DNA of 64,000 bases from Nageia nagi (Eukaryota > Pinophyta). The stretch covers positions 121,334,001-121,398,000 of the forward strand of contig JBITNC010000001.1 in NCBI GenBank assembly GCA_050084985.1, read 5' to 3'. The notes beneath the pieces were generated by a model. It did no database searches, was not told the DNA's origin, and saw only the letters and a list, made by a program, of their open reading frames with translations. Of this stretch, positions 35,252 to 45,179 are shown in pieces (positions within the stretch are counted from its first letter, which is position 1; the number at the start of each line of letters is the position of its first letter). The position numbers were made by a program, and so were the translations under genes.

Positions 35252-37227
35252 TGTTAACATAAAAATTCATCAATTGAATATGATATTAGCAATTGATTGA
35301 CTAAGGAAAGTTATATGTATTGGTTTGGTAACTAAATTGTATTGGTTTGGAAACCTAACTATATGAGTTTGAAGGATAGAGAGTAAAGTTTACAAATCAA
35401 GATTAAGCAAAATGATACCATCATAATTGATTGATACACCTTTTCTTAAGAAATATGAAGAAGATATAAGAAGTGAATCTAAGAGTTATTGAGAGGTATC
35501 AATCAACACATCACTTATCCATCAAGCATAACAAATCCATTGACATATCACTACTACATATTGAGATATTGTATAAGTGCCCATCATCCTACCATAAGCG
35601 TATCGATTGGCATAATAGATGTGAGAACCAAGACATTAAGAGAAAGCTTAACTATTTGAATAATATACATTGTAATTAGATGTACTTGACACTTATATAT
35701 TAATAAAGATCAAACCCCCTTTTTTCGACTCAACTACTATCTCATTTTACTCATTATTTAATTTATATTTTATTGTCAACTCCTGGTTGTAGATAAGAAC
35801 CAAAATTGATCGATCCATCGATCAACAATTCTATTGTTGAGACATCTACAAAATAGGGGTTTCAATGGTTGGATGGAATGTTGAGTGATAAAAAAGTGTA
35901 ATCAAAAGATACTTAGATGTAGAAATCTTGAATTTAAAAAAGAGAAAAATAGCTAATTTCATGCAAAAGATGGATTATATATTATACTAAAAAAATATTA
36001 AAGTATGAAAAAAAGAGATACATGCAACTATGGTTTAGTTAGGTTCCATGTAGTTGATAGATTCATGGGACATAGGTTTCCAATATTGCATACCATCTAT
36101 TTTATAAACAAAGATCCTTATCTCCACATCCTTGATGAAGTTCACAAAGATTAGGCTCTAAAAAAAACTAAAAAATAAGGAAAGAAAATCTTATAAAGAG
36201 GCAAACATAAAAGTGATAGAAGTCAATAAAGAAGAAAAAGTATGAAAAAGCACCTAAAGAAGAGAATTAATGAAGCACTCTAGATTGTTGGTAATGTTTA
36301 TGCATTAGAAGTAGATTGTGATAAATTGGATCATGTTATGGAATAGATACCAGTTAGTTTGCATAGAGTAAGATAGGGTAGGAATAGTAGGGACTACGAT
36401 CAAGAATTATGATGATGGAACCTGTATCGAGATCTATATGATGTCCTTATTGAAATAATATCAGTTAATCTAAAAGAATCCTTAAGTATAAATCATTATC
36501 TTAGGTTATGGAGGAGATGTCTGTAGAAAATTGATTGATAAAGTTTAAAAAGGAAACTAAAATAAGGAAGATACTTTCTATGTTAAAAAAACATAAAAGA
36601 ACTATGAAGAAAAGGAGAGAGTAAGAAGTTATTTCGAAGTACAAGGGTAAAAGTAGGATAGAAGAGAGTAGAGTAGGAGATATAGAGAATCTTGGCCAAT
36701 GGTCGACCTTAATATTAAGAGCAATCAACTTATTGATGTGTTATATCAATTGAAGAATTACCATCTTTGAGATTGAATATGAATTATGATAGGATTATTG
36801 ATAGAAAGGAAGAGAATAACATCTAGGATCGATGAAAAACCAAGACATCATTGAGAAGATACTGACTAATAAACTACCACCATAAGATTTGAAGGTGAAC
36901 CTTAAATGAAGAATTCCTAATGAATCGATAGATATTTTAGCATAGCTAACTATCGATGCTATAGCGACTAACGACTCACCATCTTTGGAAATGAGAATGA
37001 ACTATGATTGGACCAGGAAGATAGAGACATGATTAAAAGAGATCATAGAGTTAGAAGATAGTAATTAGAAGAAATGACTTTGAGAATCCTCCTCTACCTT
37101 TATACTCTCTTCGTTCCAAAAACCAAATAAAGGAAATCTCAAGGAAAAACATTGGATTTAAGTTGGAGAGGATGTTAACATGAAAATCGATCAACTGAAT
37201 ATAATATTAATGATCGATGGAGTAAAA

Positions 37228-37265
<38 letters not shown>

Positions 37266-37290
37266 GTTAAATTATATTGATTTGACGATC
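35252..37290 (+). mobile_element. Decayed LTR element, probably Ty3/gypsy-like
   Basis: Two direct copies of an LTR-like start, TGTTAACAT(A/G)AAAAT.GATCAA, at 35,252 and 37,173. The second is preceded by TTAAGTTGGAGAGGA, a plausible polypurine tract. Both continue similarly (ATTAGCAATTGATTGAC versus ATTAATGATCGATGGAG, then TATTGGTTTGG versus TATTGATTTGA). The second copy is interrupted by an (AT)n run and fades by ~37,290. The 1.4 kb interior has no convincing domain. Class is a guess. Confidence 0.5.
37233..37262. repeat. (AT)n microsatellite
   Basis: About 15 AT units within the right LTR-like copy. Confidence 0.9.
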
Positions 37291-37610
37291 AATGAACTAA
37301 TACAAAAACATTCTACATTCTAAGATCCTCAAAAAACACTATTCTAAAATATAAAATAAATTAACACATTTTTATCTCATTACAACCTAAAAAGCAGCAT
37401 AAAATAGTCATCCACAACTATTCTATCTGAACGTATGTTTTTCCAGCTGGATATAATCGAACAAGTAGCTTTAGGTTTCCACCGCCAACGGCATATCGTT
37501 TTCTATATTGAAGGAAATGTGTTGCTCACCCCAAACTTAAAAAGAACAAAAAAATCATATTCATGTCCCATTGTGTCTAATAGAAATGAAATTTAATCCA
37601 TAGAGTAGAA

Positions 37611-37896
37611 CAATCTGGCTTTGGATATCACAACCTACTAATTATATACGAGGCAAAAATGATATAACCAAATTTAGTAGACAGGCCAAATACAACATAT
37701 TCTCACGAATCACTTACTAAAAAAACCAAAAAATTGAAACCCATGAAAAGTTACAATCTGGCTTTGGATATCACAACCTACTAATTACATACGAGGCAAA
37801 AATGATATAACCAAATTTAGTAGATAGGTCAAATACAACATATTCTCACGAATCACTTACTAAAAAAACCAAAAAATTGAAACCCATGAAAAGTTA
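37611..37896. repeat. 143-bp tandem duplication
   Basis: Units 37,611-37,753 and 37,754-37,896 differ at only a few positions, so the event is recent. It lies just beyond the 3' end of the MYB gene; the last ~20 bp (AAAAATTGAAACCCATGA) also open the paralogous segment at 32,207. Confidence 0.97.
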
Positions 37897-39097
37897 CATC
37901 TCATATTGAATAGGTACTGTAGAGCACTAGGTGCATTTCATTCTCACACTGAACAATGCTTATCGATAAATCTCAATAATGCACACATAGAACAACAGAA
38001 CGGAGTTCCTATACACTGTTTTATTAGTCCTTGTCATCGTCCAGTAGTAATTCTTTCCAAGGCCAAGCTGATTGCTGCTGGAAATTTGTACTAAATTCTA
38101 TTATCATGCATCCAATGCTGTTAATGTCGGGATTACTGTTGTTAATAATAGGTATAGAAGTGCTATGAGATATATCTAGGATTAGATCTGAGAAGCCTAT
38201 TTCATGCTCTTGTCCATCATGACCATTATTGGCTCTGTCGTTAGAGTTGGAGGATCCTTTCTCATTAACTGGATTGTTACAGTTTGTTGCGTGTCCTATA
38301 TGGGCATTAGAACTAAACCCTTCGATCCAATCATCTGAATTATGATCTTCCAGGCTATGGTGATTATGTTCCTCGTTATTTGATCCTTTTGGATCATTTA
38401 ACGACTGGTCACAGTTCAGCTGCTCAGATGTGCAAGCTGAGCAGGGAAAAGAAAGAGGACTGAAGGTTGGCTGGGGATTTGTTTCCCCCCTGAATGACTT
38501 GCCTGCTTTGGAGTTCCAGAGCTTCAAAAAAATATCAGAAGGTGGTTTGGCATTGGAATTGGTGTGATTTGCATTCAACATATAGAGGAGGAGGAGGAGA
38601 GGTGAGCTTTAGCTTCGAGTCTTGCGATTTCCCACTGAGACATGTGCCTCATGTGAGAGCTCTGAGAGCATCCATCCGATGTGGGAGCATGCGTTGAGGG
38701 ATCAAGTCCCATCCTCACCATCTTCTTCTTCAGACGTGTGTTCCAAAAATTCTTCACCTCGTTGTCAGTTCTTCCAGGTAACTGTGCTGCTATAGAAGAC
38801 CACCTGTAAAAACATACATGCAGAAGAAGAGCAGGTAAGTGGGAGTTGGAATGGAAACTATCAAACTATTTAATTGTGGCAAGCGGTGTAGTACTTGTTC
38901 CCTAGGATTGCATGCAGTTGAAGAATAGTCTGTTCTTCTGGAACAAACAGTCTGTGCTTTATATCCGGTCTCAAATAGTTGATCCACCGCAGTCGGCAGC
39001 TCTTCCCGCACAGAAGAAGACCTGTATGTACAAACATATTTACCATAAATAAAGAAGCACAGTTGAGAAATTAGAAACATCAGGCTCACAAGGAGGT

Positions 39098-40112
39098 GAA
39101 GATTTTGAAGAAAAACAAACAAATAATGCGAAAGCTAGAATAAAAGTAAGGTTAACCATAGGCAGAATTATGCAGTGAGATAAATTGGAGATCAAAATAT
39201 GTGTATTACAGAGAAGTAAAATAAAAAATTATAGGGTTCTTTTGGAGCTTACAGGAAAACATACACAGCTCTTGTGTTCTATGTTTTTTTCTTACTCATA
39301 GGCTATCTAATATTATATGCCTGTTACTTGATCAAAATACAATTAAAATCCAGCATGGCTCCATGCATGCATTCTATCCCTTTCTACATAGAGTAGAGGA
39401 AGTCTATGCCCATGTATGCACAATGTCTGAAACACATTAAATGATTGCAGAAGGTAGATCAACCATTTTATACAAAAATATTAATGACGATTTTCAGAAA
39501 CTAAGGTCAACGGTTAAACATTTAATTTTAGGGCAAAAATCCCTTATATAGACATTTTCACAGTGTAAATCCAGTTCCAATGCAAGAGGGACATGATAGC
39601 ACAATCAGTCCTAGGATCTAAGCTCTAAAATGGTGACATCACTCACTAAAATCGATGGGTGTTACACTACCTACAACTCAGAAGGCAAAAAATAGTTCCC
39701 GATGAACAAATCTCATATGTGTAGGAAATAGTGCCCAGAGAAATAGTTCCTAGAGGCAATAAAGCCTAGAATCAATAAGTCTTGGAGTCTAAAACATCAC
39801 CCAGAGGAAATGAACTACAGTACGGAGTCCGGGAGGTAAGCCTTGCAGTCTCTAAGTCCTAAAGCATAGGATGTAGCAAAGGTCAGAATGGAAATAGAGC
39901 TTGAACATGGAGAAAGTAGCACCCAAACAAGAGTTAATAACATTCAAGAATGGAGTAGAGTAATATAACACTCAAATGTGGAATAATGCCTAGTAGAATG
40001 GAAACTAATGGATTCTACAGTAACACTTGGGAATGCATGGATTATCTCCCAATGATGAAATAGTGCCTGGAGTCTCCCAATATCTCCTGGGAATGGGGAT
40101 TAATATTTTTCA
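39098..40112 (-). repeat. 3' LTR of the Copia derivative (~1.0 kb)
   Basis: Matches the 5' LTR at both ends (39,098-39,175 with 41,382-41,460; 39,741-40,112 with 41,446-41,818) but holds ~565 bp more in the middle. Confidence 0.88.
39543..39551 (-). promoter_or_regulatory. TATA box in the Copia 3' LTR
   Basis: Minus strand CTATATAAG in the LTR segment that the 5' LTR lacks; consistent with the LTR promoter. Confidence 0.5.
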
Positions 40113-40259
40113 ATCACCCCCTTAATCTCCATGACAAAATGAGAAGATTTTCTCTATTGATCAAAAACCACAAATACAAAGAAAACAAAGTTAAATACAT
40201 ATATAATATATATAGAGTCCAACCAATATTCTGAACTAGTCAAGATTTACCAACATTCG

Positions 40260-41298
40260 CCCCTTGAATGTTGAAGGTCTGGACTCCAAGTTGGCTCTAA
40301 AGATAGCAAAAATGATCCTTGCACAATGGCTTTGTAAAGATGTCTACAAGCTAAGCATTAGTAAGACAATGATCAAATTGGATAAAGCCATCATCAACCA
40401 AATCTTTCATAAAGTAATGGTGTATATCAATGTTGTCCTACTGTGAAATATATGGCTCTTGATCATGGCAATTGTGCTAAGATTGTCATAGTGCACTGAA
40501 ATGGGGAGCTCATCCATGCTTAAGTCTTCAAAAATATGGGCAAGCCAAATAGTTTAGGTGCAAGTGGCGAAGGAAGCAATATACTCAGCTCTAATAGGAA
40601 GAACCTTGATGAGAACACAAAATAACATAAGTAGTTAAACTACCCTGCAACTCTGAAGAAGAAGAACTAGGAGTTGATGAAGAGTGCTCTCAACCCTTCA
40701 TTCTCAACTTTCCTTGGAAAGCTTGGTCCAAAGACTCAAGTCTATCACTAATTTTATACTCATAGGTAGTTAAACTACCTTGCAACATCGCAAGTGTGAG
40801 TTGGGATAGGTCCTTGGTTTCTTCAATGGCAATGGTAATGGGATCAAATCTTCTGGGCAAACTCTAGAGCATTTTTTCCATAACTCTGGTGTCTCTTCAC
40901 CATGTGAATGGAGAGCATTTACAAGATCTTGGATCTTAAAAAAGAAGAAACTTATATTCTCTTCCTCTCTCATATGGAGAGATTCAAACTACTTTCTTAA
41001 AATTTGGATCTTTGCCACACAGACCTTAACTGATCATTTGTATGCAATCTCCAAGATCTCCCATGCTTCCTTAGAAGTTTTACACTACAATTTTTGGGAA
41101 GATGGACACATCTATCCCAGACTGGATGGCAAACAGTGCCTTGGCATCCTTCTTGTGGTTCTCCAACACTTCTTTCTTCTCATCTGTAGTCATGGCTGCA
41201 AAGATGGCTTCATCTGAGTGGGTAAAACCTTGGGAAACAAATGTCCACAAGTCTTGTGAGATAAGAAATGTCTTATTAGTACTCGTAATGGTCTCCAC
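40260..41298 (-). pseudogene. Copia gag joined to RNase H remnant
   Basis: Gag (UBN2 type): FLISQDLWTFVSQGF, KDAKALFAIQSGID, IFPKI, SKEAWEILEIAYK, then ESLHMREEENISFFFFKIQD and VNALHSHGEETPE (41,298-40,770). After a broken stretch the sequence passes at ~40,620 into the Copia RNase H end: AEYIASFATCT, IWLAHIFEDLSMDELPISVHYDNLST then AIMIKSHIFHSRT (second part slightly shifted). Everything between, that is knuckle, protease, integrase and RT, has been lost. Numerous stops. Confidence 0.85.
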
Positions 41299-41381
41299 TA
41301 AAAATGGGAATATGTAACTATAATGAATTTCCTAGCTTGAAATCCATTTAACCCAATAAATCTTCTCACTCCGATATCAAT

Positions 41382-41818
41382 TGAAAATTTTGAAGAAAAA
41401 TAAACAAATAATGTGAAAGCGAGAATACAATAAAGGCTAACCACAGACGGAATAGTTCCTGAAGTCAATAAAACCCAAAATCAATAAATCCCAGTCTAAA
41501 ACATCACTCGGAGGAAATGAACTACAGCCCGAAGTTCGAGAGGCAAGCCTCGTAGTCTCTAAATCTCGGAGCGCGGAATGTAGCAGAGACCAGAATAGAA
41601 ATAGAGCCTGACGTGGAGAAAGCAACACCCAGATAAGAGTTAATAACACCCGAGAATGAAGCATAGGAATTTAACACCCCAATGTGGAACAACGCCCGGT
41701 AGAATGGAAACTGATGGAGTCTACAATAACACCTGAGAATACGTGAATTATCTCCCGAAGATGAAATAGTGCCCGGAATCTCCCAATATCTTCGGAGAAT
41801 AGGGATTAATATTTTTCA
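41382..41818 (-). repeat. 5' LTR of the Copia derivative, internally deleted
   Basis: 437 bp; begins TGAAAAATATTAATCCC like its partner and ends TTTTCA, but lacks the TATA-bearing middle. Confidence 0.88.
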
Positions 41819-42093
41819 GGAGAGACAAGGAATGTAACAGATTAACAAATAAATTAATAGTTTACAAATTTCAATTGTTCAACAGAATCACTAATTTATC
41901 AGAAAATAGAGTATTCAGTTTGTTTGTGAATACGATTACAATTGCGCTCTCTTTTAACTCCAATAGTCTTAATTTTCTTTTGACGCGCATAGTATCCATT
42001 CTAAAGCATGTAATCTCTGTTCGAAGCTAACCAATCAATGAATGTTCTTGAAATTTCTAAAAATAATTCTAAATGTCGGATGTTCAAAAATGT

Positions 42094-42163
42094 TTAGCGA
42101 GATTTGGATTCGTAATCATTTAGTTTGTAGTTCAATATTCTAACCATTATACCATCTAACATT
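42094..42163 (-). other. tRNA-derived SINE-like head
   Basis: On the minus strand a tRNA-like 70-mer starts GTTAGATGGTATAATGGTTA (A box) and ends with a B-box-like ACGAATCCAAATC. Too degenerate for a tRNA gene; no cloverleaf was folded. Confidence 0.45.
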
Positions 42164-42899
42164 TCATCCAAGCCATTCAACCTAGAAAGTTTTTATTTGC
42201 TTCTCATAATTAATTCTTGAATCAATGCCTCCAAGAACATTAGTTGAATCAATGTTTGAAGGGCATTCATTGAATCAATATCAGCTTAAACATTCGTTGA
42301 ATTAATACCTCTGCTAAAAACGCCTAAAGAAACCATTTCACGAGTTATGAAACAAAAAGATCAAAAAAAAAATCTGATACACATTGTAAACTAGAGGAAC
42401 TGGAGATATAGGCGTGCCAGCTCCCATGCCCCTTTTTCTGAATGTATTGGACAAGAATTCTATGCTCATCGGGCGTCCATGCCCCTTTCTTCAGCCCACT
42501 TTCTGACAGCAAGGGACTCTTCCCATCATGTGCTTGCCTGCTCGTTATTTAATAAGCAGGAAAACTAGCAGAGCCAGTCGTGCCTTAATAACGTTAGATG
42601 GCTTGGAATTTAACTTTGAGAGTCTGAACACACAAAAACTGGAGTGCAGAGTGAATGGTATTTCTTCTAATTCTGCCGCTGTGGTGTCCATGTGAAGAAT
42701 GGTATACAGGAATCATAACTTGACATGGCGTTTTTGCATTAAATGGCCAGACTGATTGAAAGGCAAAAAACAGTTCTAAGTGAAAGGCAAAGAACAGTTC
42801 TACGTGTTCCATCCCACGGTCGCCTTTGGGTTTTTGTTCTGTATACTGCTCATAAAAGGAATGGCCCACTGAACGCAAGTCCAAGGCCACAACTTCCTC

Positions 42900-43125
42900 G
42901 TGGAAATGATGGAATTCCAGTTGGAAGGATAGGCCTTTCGTTGTGAGTTAGTAAAACCTGCATAAGAGGGTAGCCTGCAAGTACGAGACTATCAATATAG
43001 ATATTTAGATTCGTTCGAATGAAGTGAATTAGGTGCCGCCAATGATGATGTGTAACTTCATTATTGATTGTTGAGATGACTTATCAGTAAAATTTATATT
43101 TACAAAAAATATCAATTGCAGTCGG
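42900..43125. repeat. MYB upstream flank shared with 32,690-32,895
   Basis: Shared blocks AAACCTGCATA.GAGGGTAG, TACGAGACTATCAATAT and TTATCAGTAAAATTTATA in the same order and orientation. Confidence 0.88.
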
Positions 43126-43129
43126 CACG

Positions 43130-44290
43130 AAAACAATTTATAACAGAATTTATTAATTTAATTATGTTTTAATTTCTTTTTAATGATTTTAGGGAAAAAA
43201 TTTCTTCTATTGGAAGACTATTTTTTTCTATTGATTCTTTATGAGTTCTAAACTTATTTGATGTTCCTTAGAGTTTATTAAAGTTTAAAATATATAGAAG
43301 GAAAAAATCAAACTAAAACACAAAGTAGAATATTGATATACTATTAAATGCAATTTTAATAATTTGAATGTAGTTAATAATTATGATAGATAATCATATG
43401 TCTTTTCTATATTTGGTATTTTAGTGTCATCATATCATATTATAAAATAATATAATCCTTCTAATTTTACCTATCTTTCTACTATCAACTTACTTAATTA
43501 TCATCTTTTTCATGACTAAGGTTTCATGGTCCTTTATTTTACCTTGTTTTCCTATCTTTCTAAAGTTAGGACTATAACAAATAAAATATGAAGATTTATT
43601 CTATCTAATATGAAAGGATCATGTGAAGAAAATAGAAACATCTTTAGAGTGAGGATTTTGGGGATAGTTCTCATGCTTAGCTATTTAGAGTATCACCATT
43701 AGGAAGTTCATGAAAAGGGATTCCCAATGAATGGTTACATAACCCCTTTTCCTCAAGGAATGATCCATTGGTGGATGTTATAAGGTTTTAGTAAAAAATT
43801 GCAATTGTTGACTTGTTACGTGAAATAACAATTATCAGCTCATATAATCATTAGATGGTCTAATATGAGTATCTTTCCATCCCCGAAAAAAGAGGAGTCT
43901 TATTTTAAGGCATAGGAAAAGTAAGGAGGTAGTCCTAGTTTTGAGCATGGGTGCCCCTGCCCCCTACAAAGGTAAGTTAGTTATCTACAAATGAATGGAT
44001 TGGTGGTAGTTGGTTCATTTCCTGGTCCATTCCTCTAGATCCAGTTTACACACCCTTTAGGGATGACTCTAGTTACTAATGAAAGAGATTAAGGATTTGG
44101 GTCAAAATGAAACAATCAACCCAACCATTGGGAGCTTGCCAATTCAAGTGCTTCCTCAACATTCCAATATTTTGGCTTATACATACAATTCAAGCATTAG
44201 AATATTCACATTACGTATTCCCATTACGTACATAACAACAATGCATGTTGGAGGGCACTCAACACTCAATATGATAATCTGTAATTGTTA
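43130..44290. other. No recognisable gene
   Basis: AT-rich; nothing supported. Confidence 0.5.
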
Positions 44291-44296
44291 GCTTGA

Positions 44297-44482
44297 TACA
44301 AAAAAATCAATTATTGATCTAGTACAAGAATCCACATATCATCTCTATACAAGAATTAATAATTATATACTTAGTACAAGATTCTATAATTATAAACTTG
44401 GTACAAGAATCAACACTTGTTGGTTCAATACAAGAATTTGTAGATGTTGGTCCGATATAAGAATGAAAAATTATCAGTCCAA
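44297..44482. repeat. 27-bp minisatellite, seven units
   Basis: TACAAGAAT-type anchors at 44,297, 44,323, 44,348, 44,375, 44,402, 44,429 and 44,456. A 27-bp period equals nine codons, and the minus frame across it stays open as a Ser-Cys-rich nonapeptide repeat, part of a 132-codon frame (44,717-44,319). Confidence 0.9.
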
Positions 44483-45179
44483 TTGCATGAGATACCTTAC
44501 TATAAATTGGCCATAAATTTTGATACAAAGTTTTGATCGTGGCATATAATATTCCATTGGAAAGCTCTTGAAAAGATTTATCCAATAAGATGGAGTAAAT
44601 CTTAAGAGTCATTAGAAGGTGGAAGGTCAAACGATGCAAAGATGAAAGTCTAAAAGTATAAGTAGTAATAAGGTCAAGCATCATTTGGACATCTATAAGT
44701 ATTAAGTTTGCCCTCATTTTGAGAAAAATGAAGAAAAAATTACAAAGCTAGTGATAGAAGTTAGTCTAAACTTAATAAAAATTAATAGGACTTATTATGT
44801 GCATTTGATCTATCAATTATAGAGATAGTAATTATAAATCACAAGGTATCAAACCATATTCTTTATTGAGGCTTGTATATGTAAAGGTGTAGATCAAAAA
44901 ATTTGAAGCTAGTTCTATATAATCATGAATTTGGTAGAATCTTGAGAAATACTAATATGGCTTATGCGTAACAACCACAATGGATACATTCGAAGTGGAT
45001 CTTGAAAGTAGAATTTTAAAGATGAAGAGAAATCTCAATTAGCTCATGGTGTTGCTACATGTAAAATCCCCTAGATAGAAATAAGCTTAGAGACCATCAA
45101 AGTAGACCCAATATGGTATAGGCCCTACCTTTTTCATATCTTTTAAAGTAGAGAAAAAAGCTAACATTTCTATTTTTGC

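Larger units (their letters stand above)
39098..41818 (-). mobile_element. Copia derivative in MYB intron 1, pol mostly deleted
   Basis: Minus-strand element bounded by TG..CA ends with imperfect 5-bp flanking repeats (GGAGG at 39,093-39,097, GGAGA at 41,819-41,823). In transcription order: 5' LTR (41,818-41,382), degenerate primer site TTGATATCGGAG (~41,383-41,371), gag, a C-terminal RNase H piece, polypurine tract (ATTAAGGGGGTGAT, just above 40,112), 3' LTR (40,112-39,098). Protease, integrase and reverse transcriptase are missing. Insertion lies within the MYB intron on the same strand as the gene. Confidence 0.88.
38024..42526 (-). pseudogene. R2R3-MYB transcription factor, frameshifted
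   Basis: DNA-binding transcriptional regulator. Exon 1 starts at the ATG at 42,526 (MGRVPCCQKVG). A 1-bp loss follows, then LKKGAWTPDEHRILVQYIQ and KKGHGSW, to about 42,400; its donor is unclear. Exon 2 (39,021-38,895) reads [19 protein letters not shown] then [19 protein letters not shown]. Intron 2 (38,894-38,804) is 91 bp, GT-AG. Exon 3 (38,803-38,024) gives [20 protein letters not shown] and [19 protein letters not shown] frame change near 38,580 in a TCC run leads to the acidic/Asn-rich tail ending WPWKELLLDDDKD. Regularly spaced tryptophans of R2 and R3 and both intron positions fit the family. Intron 1 carries a Copia derivative. Subgroup not assigned. The two frameshifts suggest a pseudogene, unless they are sequencing errors. 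Confidence 0.9.

Noticed and set aside
36501-36728. Hydrophobic minus-strand frame suggesting a membrane protein
   Set aside because: Composition of complementary A/G-rich DNA explains the Ile/Leu/Phe content; no supporting context.
42594-42890. 98-codon minus-strand frame upstream of MYB exon 1
   Set aside because: Lies in the MYB promoter region, overlaps an opposite-strand frame, and resembles no protein.
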